Source: Lepidostoma basale (lineage: Eukaryota; Arthropoda; Insecta; Trichoptera; Lepidostomatidae). From it: a stretch of DNA of 64,000 bases. The stretch covers positions 744,001-808,000 of the forward strand of contig JAHDVF020001467.1 in assembly GCA_022606425.2 (NCBI GenBank), given 5' to 3'. A program made the position numbers and the translations under genes. Of the stretch, positions 21,283-32,215 are shown one piece after another. Position 1 is the stretch's first letter; every line of letters begins with the position of its first letter. The notes under the pieces were generated by a model. It was given only the letters and a program-made list of their open reading frames with translations, did not search any database and was not told the origin of the DNA.

Positions 21283-21593
21283 TGAGTTCAGTGAAAATAA
21301 AAAGTGTTGTAATACAAAGTATAATTATATTTATTCAAATTAAATTGCACTTTCGTGTGTCGACATTCACATGTTTTAATGGGTGGCTCACTGCCATTTT
21401 CTATTCTAGTATTTCACTCTACATTTCCATCGTTTCTTCAAAAACGTTTTTATCGATATGTGGATGAAAAGCAAATTTGCTATACCATGAAATGAAGGGT
21501 TGTGAGAATTTTTCCATATAGTTTAAATATAATAATATAAATAAACAAAAAATAAACAGACTCGCATGTACACCTGCTTGTAAAATCCCCTCC

Positions 21594-21705
21594 GTTCACC
21601 GTCTACCTGGAAGACCATCTAAGAGATGGAGAGATAGTTGGACTTCATCATCCCAGGATACATGGTTTCTGTACCAACATATATATTAAAAGAAGGAGAA
21701 GAAAA
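21594..21705 (+). mobile_element. RT-5 LINE 3' tail
   Basis: Plus: PPSRRLPGRPSKRWRDSW then SSSQDTWFLYQH, ending AAAAGAAGGAGAAG. About 110 bp, 5' truncated. Confidence 0.75.
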
Positions 21706-22732
21706 AGAACAAAAAATATATTTAAAAATTATAACACCCATATTCTATTTTGCAATACACAACTAAAAATCTAATTTTTGATAATATTTAAAAATTCATG
21801 AAATTATTGTCAAATTTTTTTATTTCTAAAAACGGAATAAATGTAATAATTTCGCATATTACACACGTGTCTGCGTTGTATTGCAATATTCCCCTTTTTG
21901 ATAAACTCTCAAACAAAGATCTCGCAACAAAAGACGCCGGCAATAATCTTAAATGTTTCGTTTCAGAGTGTGCGTGTGTTGTTATTCGAGGGCACGTGTG
22001 TGCGTGTGTAACATTTGGGGTTAACGAGACAAAAGGTGGGATTGTAAGTGGTAGGTGGAAACTCGTATGAAAAGGCAGGAAGTCATTAGACAAGTAGACA
22101 AGCACGTGAGCCAAAAGTCAAAAGCAATCCCTTCTCATAACGATTGCTAGTTGTTTTTATATTGTTAGATTATGACTTTTTTACAAGCTTGCAGGGTTTT
22201 CTTGCGTGTTTTAGTGTAACACTTAAAGGTTACTCTTAAATGAAAAGCCAGGAAACCATCTGCAGCAGTGTGCGTGTTTTCGTGTGATATGAAGACTCAA
22301 GGTAATAAAAGGTCTCCAAGACGGCAGTTATCTTTAATATTAGTAGATATATTAATTAGGCTCATACAGTAGGTTATATTTATACAATCAGTTTATTTTA
22401 TATTAGAAAAATTTATGAATATATTTTGCTGCCGGCAAAACAATAGTTTATTGGCATATATTACACAATCTCAGATGATATCAAAGAGTAAAAACGGAGG
22501 CTGTTATGAAACATTGAATGTCTATCCCCAGTCTTTTTCGGTTCAATAAAATAGTTCCATTGACTACATTTACTAATTTGAAAGAATAATGTTGGCTATT
22601 GAGATTTTTTGTGAATGTTCACTGTAAATAATATGGTGGATGGTTGTAGTTTTAATTTTGGTAAAACTCCATTATAAAATTCATGATTAATAGAATGAAA
22701 ACGCGATTGCTTTCGGTTATACATTGAATTAT
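21706..22732. other. Unclassified spacer
   Basis: AT-rich. 21900-22120 contains a GT-rich patch (GTGTGCGTGTTGTTATTCG, CACGTGTGTGCGTGTG). The overlapping frames (90 aa plus, 108 aa minus) have no recognisable motif. Confidence 0.4.
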
Positions 22733-23180
22733 TTAACTAACTAACTAACAAACCATCACACCGTCACGCAGAAAGAATAGACTGCCACACTTTTCTTTCC
22801 CGACATATTTCTCTCACGTGGCCGACATTCAATATTTGATTTATTTGATCGTGACACGTTTTCCTCGGTCTTCCTCTATTTCTAGTTCGATTTACATCGT
22901 TAACATATACTTTTTTACCATTATTTCTTCATTTATTATTTCCATGTGTTTCCATATTTATGATGATCCTTTATTATTTTGTTTATAACACCATCATTCG
23001 CACCGCATTCACTTCTTATATTTTCATTCGACACTCTATCATACACAGAGTATTACACATTCGTCTAAGAGATATGATTTTTACTGCATTTATTCGACTT
23101 TCTTCCTTCTTTTTGCCAGTTCCATGATTCGCTTCAATAATAATGTTCGGTACAAAAAGACCATTGTGCACTGCCATTTT
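22733..23180 (-). mobile_element. RT-1 LINE 3' end
   Basis: Tail as TAACTAACTAACTAAC, then about 440 bp of RT-1 on minus, reaching the YGSEAWNW/RINAVEMRSL segment (GCCAGTTCCATGATTCGCTT on plus). Small deletions break all frames. Confidence 0.85.
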
Positions 23181-24183
23181 AATTTGATTTATTTATATAT
23201 AAAAATATATAAACAATAGTAACCTTTTTTTTCGCCTTGTGTTAAAGTAAAACCGTCTCAATTTAAAATCGAAAATGCAGTCACACTTTCATTATATATT
23301 AATTTTAAATAAATATTTTTGTATATACTCGTATTTAATTTTACTCCACGTATTTTTCTAGTTCAACCGGTTTCGGCAGCATCAGAAGAACAATTGCTAT
23401 AAAACTAGATACAAATGCACGTATGTGCAATAAAATTAAAAAAAAAACCTCATAATTTTCAACAACAAAAAAGTCATAATTATATTCATAATTTTCTAAA
23501 TTGAACGATATTACCCGGTTGATTTTTTTGTAGTGGTTTTATTCTTGTATTAGTTTTATTATATAATATTTCAAATGTGTTTCATTATTCACTATTCTCA
23601 ATCAGCCACGATTACATGTAGTATTCGTAGTAACAATTCAATATTAGTAGTAACGGAATATTCTATTTGAAAGTCAGTCCCGAACGAACTGTTGAAAATC
23701 GATCTTAAAAATCGAAAGATTCTATAAACATCAAAATATACTTCGTCGCTTAATTCGATTTTCTTCATCTCGCTTGTCACATCTCAAACTTTGTACTTCG
23801 ACATTATCACAGTTCCTCCCCCCCCCCCCTTCTACTTTCTTGTCTCTTAATAACCGGGATTACCTACATTATTGGAGTTGAACCAAAATCACTTAATTAT
23901 TGTTTTCAACTCGGGGTTGACAAAGGGGGACTCCTTGAATCACGGCGAAGGGGAGGCGTGTTCTGGCGGGGCATAAACTTAATAAGCTACTTGATAGGTT
24001 CAAGAATCGCGAGTTGAATCAACTGATTCTTTTTCAACCATTAAAATCTCTTAAAACGTTTTTCATTTTAACGTCTTTGTATAATAAAATAATAAAGTAA
24101 TGAATAATTGAATTTAAAAAGTGCTAAGTTTATTAAAATTCGACGACCTTCCAGACGACGACGATGACCAGATCAGATCCAGA
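23181..24183. other. Spacer with a hammerhead-like half-core
   Basis: At 23365-23385 the minus strand reads CTGAT, GCTGCC, GAAAC, CG, G, TT: a core whose stem II has been deleted. A 12-base C run lies at 23818-23829. The 60-aa minus frame at 23.6-23.8 kb is unrecognised. Confidence 0.4.
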
Positions 24184-24425
24184 CGACCTTCGTGGCAGAG
24201 TGGTAAAAGCTCTGACTTCAATACCGAAGGTCCCGGGCTCGATTCCCGGCGATGGCAGTGTGATTGTCACACTCTCTTTGGTCTGGTGTAGAATTCACGT
24301 GACAATAGCTACCTATCACATGTCATGAGAATCAATATAATAATAGCTAAAAACAAATTGTATACAGTAATTGGGTTCAAATGACCATAAATACATAAGT
24401 AGGTATACATCAAATATAAAATAAA
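24184..24425 (+). mobile_element. tRNA-headed SINE, tail type 2
   Basis: GACGACCTTCGTGGCAGAG head, A-box-like TGGCAGAGTGGTAAAAG, B-box GGCTCGATTCCC, CACACTCTCTTTGG body with a short deletion (the ATAAAATGGCGATAGATT part is missing), then the second-type 3' end GTATACAGTAATTGGGTTCA. Confidence 0.9.
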
Positions 24426-24589
24426 AAAATTTAAAAATATATATATACGAGTATATGTATTTCAAATATTTGTAACAGATCTAGTTTTATATTCATTTTA
24501 TCCTTGACAATTAAAAGTAATAATAATAAAAATATATCTTATTTTTGTCCTAAACCTAAATTCTAAGGTTCTTTGCAAAAAATCTTCTA

Positions 24590-24695
24590 ATTCTTCTTCT
24601 GCTTTATTTAGGACTATGTCCTGTTATTTCTCAGAGCCTGTTCTTGGGATGTAGATGTCCAACTGTCTTGTCATCTTTTGGGTGGGCTGGATGAC
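24590..24695 (-). mobile_element. RT-5 LINE 3' tail scrap
   Basis: Plus shows TTCTTCTTCTGCTTTATTTA then GTCCTGTTATTTCTCAGAGC, nearly identical to 19.41-19.50 kb, so it is the 3' end of RT-5 on minus (TQKMTRQLDIYIPRTGSEK). Confidence 0.75.
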
Positions 24696-25344
24696 CATAA
24701 ATAATTAACGGTAATGGAAGTTTTTTTTAGAATTGAATGTATTGTTTCTTAAGTAGGTGTACTGAAATACTGCAATTCCTCATTATTATCATCAAAAAAG
24801 CTGTGCAGAAAAGTGAAAATCACCAAAAATAACATAATAAATCTCATGGAAAATGAATTCATACCATGAAATAACCATGAAATAATAATTAAAAATAATA
24901 ATGATAATTAACAGTTTATTCAACTGTGACTGATAAGATTTTTCGTTGATTGTAAGTATTTCCCTTTACCAGAACACTCTTTACTCAGTTCCCGTAGCCT
25001 CGAACCGCCTTGTTAATTAGATAGGTCTTACCTTAATGTATACGGCATGAGCAGGGTTATGATGTAAAGGCTCATTCTCATGAGGCCCCATTCAACGCCG
25101 AGGGGGAGGATAACTATTCTGTATCGAGGTATCGACTGTTGAATGGGAAATCAATTAATAATATTCTGACAAGGTATCCTCGCTCAGAGATTTCAGTAAT
25201 GGATTTTCGTAATTAGTTCACTTATTCAGACTCTCATTGTCAAAGGGGTTATAAAATTCAATTATGATTATCCGCGTATTGTAAGTTTCTAGTCTATACA
25301 CCACGTAAAATATTACGGAATTTTAAATTGAATGTACGAGTATG
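24696..25344. other. Unclassified spacer
   Basis: AT-rich with a mixed patch at 25000-25240. No gene or repeat assigned. Confidence 0.4.
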
Positions 25345-25460
25345 TTATTATATATTTGTCTTTTTCTTTTTATATACTTTGTATACCTGTTAACACTAGC
25401 TTTAAAAAAAATTAAATGTCAGACATCATTCGGACAACCCGGTCCTTCCTCAGTGATATT
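25345..25460 (-). repeat. FB-A half element
   Basis: TTTTCTTTTTATATACTTTG and ATTAAATGTCAGACATC correspond to the left arm of the 6.7-kb FB-A element; the opposite arm is missing. Confidence 0.65.
25422..25453 (-). ncRNA. Hammerhead-like core, FB-A
   Basis: Minus: CTGAGGA (perfect CTGANGA), A, GGAC-CGGGTT-GTCC (perfect), GAATG in place of GAAAC, AT, G, TC. Inactivated at the GAAA element, otherwise intact. Confidence 0.5.
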
Positions 25461-25587
25461 ATAAAGATATTTAAAATATTATAAAATTGTTACAAATATG
25501 ACCAGTTTTGACAGATGTTATGTTGATTTTTGTTTCATAAAATTGTACATATATATATTATATATACACAGTTTCCTAAAATCGAAT

Positions 25588-25890
25588 TTTAATCTTCTTC
25601 TTCTTAATATTGCTTTTAGTTTAGGTTGTATGACCTGTTTATGACGGTGAGTTGTCCTGGGATGATGATGTCCAGCCATCTCTTCATCTTTTTGGCGGCC
25701 TTTCTGGTAATCTTTTGCAGCTTTGGTTTTCATCTTTTCACAATTGTTGCAATTCTTGTATTCTCCTTGCGGTCCACGTGGTCTCTCCAAAAGCGTCTTC
25801 TACTTTTTTCCCATCTGACTATGTCCTCAACACGACAGACAGACCTTATTGTTTCGTTTCTGATCCGAGAAGAAAATATTGGAGGGTCTA
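25588..25890 (-). mobile_element. RT-5 LINE 3' end
   Basis: Minus: SSRIRNETIRSVCRVEDIVR, WEKSRRRFWRDHVDRKENTR, then AAKKMKRWLDIIIPGQLTVI and a GAAGAAGAAG tail. One stop and small changes. Confidence 0.8.
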
Positions 25891-25904
25891 TGTGAAATGA
25901 ATGG

Positions 25905-26015
25905 ACACTCAAAGATGGAAGAAGGATGCCTGGAAGACTTTCCAAGAGATGAAAAGACAGCTGGGAATCCACATCGCAAGAGGCAGCAAACTTTGCACAC
26001 AACAGGTCCTAGTGG
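25905..26015 (+). mobile_element. RT-5 LINE scrap, opposite orientation
   Basis: Plus: GRRMPGRLSKR, a stop, KDSWESTSQEAANFAHNRS, equivalent to GRPPKRWRDSWTSSSQE of other copies. It faces the minus copy at 25588-25890 head to head with a 15-bp gap, which suggests a 5' inversion during insertion or two independent insertions. Confidence 0.65.
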
Positions 26016-26655
26016 CCTCCAACTGGTTTTTAATTGTTAACACTGGTTTTTAATTGTCAATATACACTATTTGATGGTTGAGTGTTACATTGCTTTCTTG
26101 TTGTTCTTCTCTGTTTCATTTGGTAGGTAAATACCTATGTATATCAAACAACAACAAAAAAATCAACTCCACCCCAAACGATTCCCAACCCCCTGAGATT
26201 TATATTGAAAAAGTGAAAGAAACCCTTAGTATCAGAAAAGGAAAATATTACTAATTTGTTTGTTTTGCCCACAGACAGTTCTGTTGTTGGAATGTTTACC
26301 AATAAAAATTATCGTGTTTCGTCTTTTGTCTTTGTACCGAATTAACCCCTCGTAGCAAGGGCGTAACATTTTATTTTAAATATAAATAATATATTAGTAT
26401 CCCTTATTTTCTTGAAAACATACACACGACAAAAGAAACGTGTTATGACCAAACCAATCCAATTTTCAATGTCGGTCATGTGAGGAGTCGATAAATTTAT
26501 GTGCATGCATGACACACCTGAATGTTAAAACCCTAGGGAAGTACATACAAAAAGTAGAATTTAGCGGTTGACCTACGGAGTAATAATTAAATATATATTT
26601 TTTGATTAATCTGAAAAACCGCGAAATTCGATAATTAAGGTTTTTATGAATTTAG
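26016..26655. other. Unclassified spacer
   Basis: AT-rich. No gene or repeat partner recognised. Confidence 0.4.
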
Positions 26656-26659
26656 ATAC

Positions 26660-26925
26660 TTTTAAAAACTTCTTTTTTTTTCTTTCCTATGGCCATACAA
26701 CTCTTGAAGATTTTTGACCTCCTCGATAATTTTTCGCCAAGCTCCTCGTTCCTGCGCTTTTTGCTCCCAGCAGCCCGATTCGCCCAACCTAGCCAGATCA
26801 GCCAGAACATTGTCCATTAGGCGATGCCTATACCTACCTAGAGGTCCGACTCCAGTCGGTCTAGACGCGTACAGGGTCTTGATTGCTCTGGTTTCTTCGG
26901 CTCTTTTAAAAACATATGTTAAAAT
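26660..26925 (-). mobile_element. RT-6 LINE 3' end
   Basis: Minus frame of 92 aa: RAEETRAIKTLYASRPTGVG, PLGRYRHRLMDNVLADLARL, GESGCWEQKAQERGAWRKII, EEVKNLQELYGHRK. Almost identical in protein to the 42-kb copy. The 3' end is KEKKRS with an A/G-rich tail. Confidence 0.85.
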
Positions 26926-26949
26926 TGCGGATATCCACAACGACGATTT

Positions 26950-27260
26950 TTTAAATTAATAAAAGCACTGTTATTTATATTTTTGAGATTATATTTTGCG
27001 ACGTGTTTAAAGGTGTCATACTTAATATAGTTATCCCAATGATGAAGGTATAAAATCTTTCGAGAAAAATAATCTTAATTTTATTATAAAAACAGGGTTT
27101 TCTATAAAACACTGTTTTTTTTACTTTTAGATTATTTTGCATGACATGTTTTGAAAAATTTGTACCTCAATCATTGGGTGAAAAACATAAAAGAATGATG
27201 AAAGTATAATACATTCGAAGCGTGTCGGAAAAAATGTACTCAAATGAGGAAAAAATATTG
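26950..27260. repeat. FB-C foldbacks, two decayed copies
   Basis: Phrases ATTTTGCGACGTGTTTAAAG, CCCAATGATGAAGGTATAAA, TTTGCATGACATGTTTTG and GAATGATGAAAGTATAATAC are decayed FB-C units in alternating orientation. Hammerhead-like cores are no longer readable. Confidence 0.5.
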
Positions 27261-27838
27261 TTTCAATTTATTAAGATTCAGATTTATTAAATATCAAAGA
27301 AATGTCTTTGATGCGTCCACAATTAGCTACTTACTGAATTTGGTCACGCCAGTGCTTGAAACTCAACGAATCCTAGAAGGAGGGTTCTTTAAGAAAAACT
27401 TGCTTTCGTTTTCGTAAAGCCGAATTTTCCGATACAAAATGACTTTGTTAATAAAAATAATACGATTTTTATGAACTTAACAATTACTTTCCATTTTTTA
27501 TGATGTTTCTTTCACATCAATTTGGAATAGAAGGAACACGAGAAAATGCGAAGGAGTAGGTATTGAGTAATTATAATCAATTGAAGTTGCTTAAAATTTT
27601 TAATAACGATATTTATTTTTAAGTTAACTTAAGTTAGCTTTTTAAGAAGTATAACATTTTAATATAAAAAATCTTTTAAAAAACATACGTTTTCATCAAT
27701 ATTAAATTATTAATTACTTAAGAAACTATAATGTATATCTCCTCTACATTCGCCATCACTGTATTGAAAAGATGGTATTTTCTTAACACTTTTTTATACT
27801 TTACACAAACTAGTAGGTAGGGCCTCTATAGCCAAACA
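27261..27838. other. AT-rich spacer
   Basis: Nothing recognised. CTCTACATTCGCCATCAC near 27740 is the foldback edge word. Confidence 0.4.
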
Positions 27839-28185
27839 TATCAAATCAAATCAAATCAGATTATTTCATCAACGGACATTACAAAATTAATTTTTAAGGC
27901 ATCTTATTAGGAGAACAGGTAAAATAATATATTGTGTATAGTATACTACCAGAAACGCATGAGAGACGGTTCAACATTAGGAAGACAGGATACTCTCCAG
28001 AATTAAGAGTATTTGCCTTCTGAACGTACTTTCACTGGTATGAAAGACGTCGATCTCCGAGGAGACAGCGTTCAGCAGATTGATTGCTCCTCCCACCGGT
28101 GTCACCAGAGCCAGGTTGGTTCTAGCGGCGGGTAGGTAAAACAATCTATGCTGGCGCTGTCGGAAATATCTGTCGGGAACAAAAC
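27839..28185 (-). mobile_element. RT-3 LINE 3' end, (TGATT)n tail
   Basis: Minus: FVPDRYFRQRQHRLFYLPAA, RTNLALVTPVGGAINLLNAV, SSEIDVFHTSESTFRRQILL. This is the conserved C-terminus of a jockey/CR1-like reverse transcriptase ORF (a P...R..LF..P..RTN...P..R...N spacing). The tail on minus is TGATTTGATTTGATTTGAT. 5' truncated. Confidence 0.85.
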
Positions 28186-28639
28186 ATATGAATAAGTGGA
28201 AAAAAGTTTTGCGAAAATACAATATTTTCAATAAGTTGGTCATATGTATTTGGTAATATATTGTATTTTTTTGGGAAAAACCCATTATAGTTCTGATAAT
28301 TGCTATAACCTTCAACTTCAACATTTCTAAATAATTTAATACGATATCAATAAGATAGTCAGCTTCTCGTAAGTTGCTAACTGAATATACGCCTCGTGGC
28401 GGGTTTAAATTAATGAACATAACATGTCAGATCTTGCAATTATATTTCTCAATAGGTAATCATTGAGATGACTCTACATGAGAAATTAGTAATTCGATAA
28501 TTGATAGAATAATTAGTATGAATATTGCGTATCCATATGGGAGGTAATCAAATTGATATATAATATATTATATTATACTCGTAGAGATATAATAGTTTCC
28601 ATATATAATACAATACAATCAAAAACAGCCTTTCACAAT
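28186..28639. other. AT-rich spacer
   Basis: The 147-aa minus frame that runs into RT-3 extends over this stretch but has no RT-3 counterpart here. No independent feature. Confidence 0.4.
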
Positions 28640-29127
28640 TAAGTTCAGGTCCCAACCCCAATGTATGGAAGCGAAGCATAGAACTGGCAGAAGAAGGATG
28701 AGAGCAGAATAAATGCGGTAGAGATGAGGTCCCTAAGACGTATGTGTAGTAGAACGATATACGACAGAATCTCAAATGCTGATAAAATAAAGGAATGTAG
28801 AGCGGAAGCAGGTACGAGTATTATGAAGAAAATTATGAAAGGATCGCTGCGGTGGTTCGGACATATGGAGCGCATGGATGGAGAAAGAATGGTTAAGAAA
28901 GTATACGTTAATGATGTAAATGGAGTACGGAGTCAAAGCAGACCGAGGAAAACATGGTATGACCAAATTAATCAAATTATAAAGGTTGGTCATGCTAGAA
29001 GTCGGAAGAATCAACGTGCGTGTATGACTCGCTGTATTAATGTGGAGGAATCTAGAGAGGTGTGCCAGGATCGAGTAGTGTGGCGGTCCATGCTCTCTGC
29101 CCACCCCACGGGGAAATGGTTTGTTTT
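28640..29127 (+). mobile_element. RT-1 LINE 3' end, longest open frame
   Basis: A 136-aa plus frame: MRSLRRMCSRTIYDRISNAD, MKKIMKGSLRWFGHMERMDG, MVKKVYVNDVNGVRSQSRPR, KTWYDQINQIIKVGHARSRK, RACMTRCINVEESREVCQDR, VVWRSMLSAHPTGKW. Upstream, EAWNWQKKDE in another frame. It is the clearest protein of the RT-1 C-terminus; the TTAG tail is lost or replaced by GTTTGTTTTG. Confidence 0.9.
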
Positions 29128-29159
29128 GTATTAGTTTTTAATATAATACATATGTTATT

Positions 29160-29388
29160 ATTTGTTAAATCGCTCTTTACATCATTACAGCCCGAGCTAA
29201 ATCGATGTAAAGGGTATATCTATCATATTGATTCTCATGACATGTGATAGGTAGCTAATCTATCACTATTTTATTCTCACGTGAATTTTTTACTAGACCA
29301 AAGACAGTATGACAGTGGAATCGAGCTCGGGACCTTCGGTATGGCAGTCAAACAACTTACTACTTGGCCACAAAGTATGAAGTAAAAA
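29160..29388 (-). mobile_element. tRNA-headed SINE, tail type 1
   Basis: Minus orientation. The 3' end TTTGTTAAATCGCTCTTTAC and CGATGTAAAGGGTATA on plus, body intact, B box damaged (TGGAATCGAGCTCGGGACC on plus), head ACTTTGTGGCCAAGTAG. Confidence 0.85.
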
Positions 29389-29624
29389 ATTGTCTTAATT
29401 TTTGTTACACTATTATTATATCTGGTTTTTAATGTTCAAAATGGTGCTAAATATATCAACCGATGATATAAGTAATCAAATATGAATCACTGTTATAATA
29501 TCACAATTTATTTATTTCATTTCTATGAAATCGTTGCCACAGCTGTTTGGCCAACCGAAGTTGGCATTTAATAATAGTAAACACGTTTGTTTAGTGGTTT
29601 TACTTGAATTTAATTTATATAAAT

Positions 29625-29947
29625 TATATAAATTCAAGGATCAATTGTATCTCAATAGAGACGAAGATACAAATTGGAAACAGAATATGGTGATCGAGGT
29701 GTTTACAGGACTTCAGACCTGTCATTGGTTGGGTTAAGCGCACGCTTTATGCAATACAACATTCCCTATTCCACCTTTTTCTTATGACCACCATGTCTGA
29801 CAAATTTTTGGAAGTTGTACATATGTTAATATGTAATACCACCCTTTACATGGTAGTTTGAATCTACACACTAGCGCCATCTATGGAGATTGGATTTTAA
29901 GCATTAAGCAGAAGACCTTTATAACGCAATGTGAAAGGCTACCGCCT
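29625..29947 (+). repeat. Repeat X, copy 1
   Basis: About 320 bp shared, inverted, with 44217-44503: words TCTCAATAGAGACGAAGAT, CCTGTCATTGGTTGGGTTAA, GTCTGACAAATTTTTGGAAG, CTAGCGCCATCTAT, AAGCATTAAGCAGAAGA. No terminal repeats or coding potential are evident, so it is an unclassified dispersed repeat. Confidence 0.75.
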
Positions 29948-30289
29948 TTATCGTATTGCTAGATAAATTGTGACAAATTTGTTTCACCTTGTGAGGATAT
30001 TCTCAAACTGAACCTAATCGCCAAACAGGGTCCTTATATTGAGTTTAGAAATCTCAAGGGTGGGGGAGAAAGTATATAATGCAAATGTTTAAGTTGTTAA
30101 ATAAAACAATTAAGGTTTTCTTAGAACAAATGACGAGTCATGAGTAAATTTACATTTGAATTTCTGTGAATTTTTGAGGTTCAATACATAATAATAGTAT
30201 AGAAGTTGGCATCATATATATATATTACAATCAATTGCTTTCACGACGATATCATAGAAATTAAAAGAAAAATGTTTTCATTGTTTCTT
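29948..30289. other. Unclassified spacer
   Basis: AT-rich with a mixed patch (CCAAACAGGGTCCTTATATT). Nothing recognised. Confidence 0.4.
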
Positions 30290-30505
30290 TAGCAATGATC
30301 TAAAGCTCCATAATAAATAATAAAATTAATACCAATGAAAACGTCTGTTTTCTAGAAGTTTTATAATATTTTATGTAAATGACGCTTTACTAAGGCATTA
30401 CCTATACATTTGATGATGCCTTAGTAAGGTGAAACACATAATTTCCAAAAAATGTAATAAAACTTCTAGAAAACAGAGATTTTCATTCGTTTTAATTTAA
30501 TAAAT
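30290..30505. repeat. FB-B foldback, palindromic form
   Basis: Arms AATGAAAACGTCTGTTTTCT, AGAAGTTTTATAATATTTTA face TAATAAAACTTCTAGAAAAC, AGAGATTTTCATTCG. Inside, AAGGCATTACC opposes TGATGATGCCTTAGTAAGG, so core material is present in both orientations. Confidence 0.8.
30410..30440 (+). ncRNA. Hammerhead-like core, FB-B
   Basis: TTGATGA, T, GCC-TTAGTAA-GGT, GAAAC, AC, A, TA. G8 is kept here (unlike most FB-B copies), but C3 and the stem III G are substituted. Confidence 0.4.
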
Positions 30506-30571
30506 TTTGCTATTACAACAGTGTTTTAAAATAAAAAATTCATATTTTATATTTTATAATGATTCAGGAAC

Positions 30572-30750
30572 CACGGGAGATGCCTATTGGTGGCGATGAG
30601 GGTCGCAACCCATCACACCGCGTCTCCCGCGGGGGCGAAATGAGAAGGATGGAATACTGCATCAGTTAAAGTGTGGCAGTGCATTTTTTCTGCCTACCCC
30701 TTCGGGGAGACGGCATCATGGTTAGTTAGTCAGTTAGTTAAGGAACCACT
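30572..30750 (+). mobile_element. TTAG-S retroposon, 5' truncated
   Basis: CGGGAGATGCCTATTGGTGG, CAACCCATCACACCGCGTCT, AGAAGGATGGAATACTGCAT, then GTGTGGCAGTGCATTTTTTC and the RT-1 3' end ACGGCATCATGGTTAGTTAG. The body is absent from RT-1 LINEs; only the last 70 bp and tail are shared. Confidence 0.85.
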
Positions 30751-31260
30751 CAACCTATATGTATTGTGTCTTTTAAGATGATAAGTTAATCCGTTAACTA
30801 ATTTTTATTGCTAGTAAATATTGAGATAGATTTTTCTTCCATATTCGTGTGCCGTGTGTCATATTCCTCCCACTAGGTGACGCCGCTCCCAGGTCGACCC
30901 CGCTGCCATATTGCACGGAAGGTAAACACCGTAAAGCTCTCCCATTTTTGCTAATCTTGGCAAAACTTTCTACGTTGTTTGGCCAATCATAATAACCGGA
31001 GGTAATAACATCCATCATCATCCCTGCGGGGCTAACAAAATGTCGCTTATTCGTGAAAAATCCGGGACATGGGTGGGTTTTTCAATTATCATTTTAACTA
31101 TAATGGTATCCGGTAAATACTTGTAAAACGAAACGAATCCTTAAAATCGTTAAAACGTTTAGTCAAAATAACAATCTTACTTGTTTTGTAAGAAGGTGAC
31201 TTAACGGCGAGGTGTACATATCGGTTCGCTCTGACAATTCTACGAGTCAATATAGTGTCA
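30751..31260. other. Unclassified spacer with GC-richer patch
   Basis: 30830-31080 is mixed (GTGACGCCGCTCCCAGGTCG) with a 75-aa minus frame that I cannot identify. Confidence 0.4.
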
Positions 31261-31261
31261 A

Positions 31262-31620
31262 AAATACAATTGTAACACCTGATGATGTCAACATAGGTTG
31301 ACGAAACAGCTGTCGCGTAAAATAAAATACAATTGTGATACATAAAACCAAGTAATTTAATTCAACAGTTTAAAATGTTAAGGTATCATAGTGTTTCGGC
31401 CAAAACAATGGACTATTTAATTTGAAGAAAATAATTAAATAGTCCATTGTTTTGGCCGAAATACTATAATACTTCAACTCTAACTTTTAAAATTTAAACG
31501 CTGTTTTGGTGTCACAATTTTTTAAATTTTATTTTATTATTTTTCTACAAATAAACCAAAAATTTATCGTAACACCTGATGATGCCAAAATCGATTATAC
31601 CATTACAGCGTTTTGATTTC
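31262..31620. repeat. FB-E repeat cluster with 39-bp palindrome
   Basis: Contains a hammerhead-like core (31279-31314), then a palindrome with 39-nt arms (31384-31422 / 31433-31471, TTTCGGCCAAAACAATGGAC) around a 10-bp loop, then a decayed second core start (CTGATGATGCC at 31576). The same order core, ACAATTGTGATAC, ATAGTGTTTCGGCC recurs at 56.76-57.71 kb. Confidence 0.75.
31279..31314 (+). ncRNA. Hammerhead-like core, FB-E, best preserved
   Basis: CTGATGA (perfect), T, GTCAAC-ATAG-GTTGAC (perfect 6-bp stem II), GAAAC, AGCT, G, TC. All conserved hammerhead core bases are present. The only departure is the extra T between A9 and stem II. Stem I next to the core is C-G, mismatch, C-G, A-T. Confidence 0.65.
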
Positions 31621-31754
31621 AAAAGAAAATGATTAATTAAAACGAGGCTTACAAATCATAGACTTTATTAAAAAATATTATACAACTTATTATTAAATAT
31701 AAATATAAATATCACAAAAAGGTCCGATTTTTATATCCCAATATTAGAGTATTA

Positions 31755-31995
31755 ATATTTTTTATTTTAATAGATCTATGACACAGAAATTATAACTTCT
31801 GAGATGATGAGGTCCAACTGTCCCTCCATCCTTTAGGTGGTCTTCCAGGTGGACGGTGTCCGGAGGGAAATTCATTAGCGGTTGTATATGCGAGTCTGAC
31901 ACTATCCCCATGCGAGTACATGGTCCCTCTAGTACATATTCTGGATCTACTCCACCAAACGATGTCATCTATTTCGCAAGTTTAAAAAAAAATAC
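31755..31995 (-). mobile_element. RT-5 LINE 3' end
   Basis: Minus: ACEIDDIVWWSRSRICTRGT, then RLAYTTANEFPSGHRPPGRP, PKGWRDSWTSSSQKL. Conserved order with the 19.4-kb copy. 5' truncated. Confidence 0.8.
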
Positions 31996-32094
31996 TCGTT
32001 CTCGGACATCATTGTTTGCAAAATGCGCTCCAAACGGCCGACGCCTAGTTAATAATTGCCATAACCTCCACCACCGCCCTAATGCCGATTGATA

Positions 32095-32215
32095 TCGAAA
32101 GATCGCCAACAGCTGCCATAATAATGTGATGGTAACACCAAATCACCTTCCAACAATGTTCTCATCAGACGTAAGAGGAATAGCCACATGAGCTGAACCT
32201 CTGTAAGCCGGAAGA
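32095..32215 (-). repeat. Repeat Y, partial copy
   Basis: AATCACCTTCCAACAATGTT, CATCAGACGTAAGAGGAATA, AGCTGAACCTCTGTAAGCCG match repeat Y at 60.6 kb. On minus it would read YRGSAHVAIPLTSDENIVGR, then stop. Confidence 0.75.

Larger units (their letters stand above)
20941..21331. repeat. 390-bp foldback with two opposed hammerhead-like cores
   Basis: The arms of about 175 bp are inverted repeats (ATAATTATACTTTGT..TTTTTATTTTCACTGAA facing TTCAGTGAAAATAAAAAGTG..ACAAAGTATAATTAT). Each arm includes a hammerhead-like core. The centre is a perfect 26-bp inverted repeat (TATAAAAGTGGAAGGGGTAT...) around a 29-bp loop. One of the largest foldbacks here. Confidence 0.85.
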
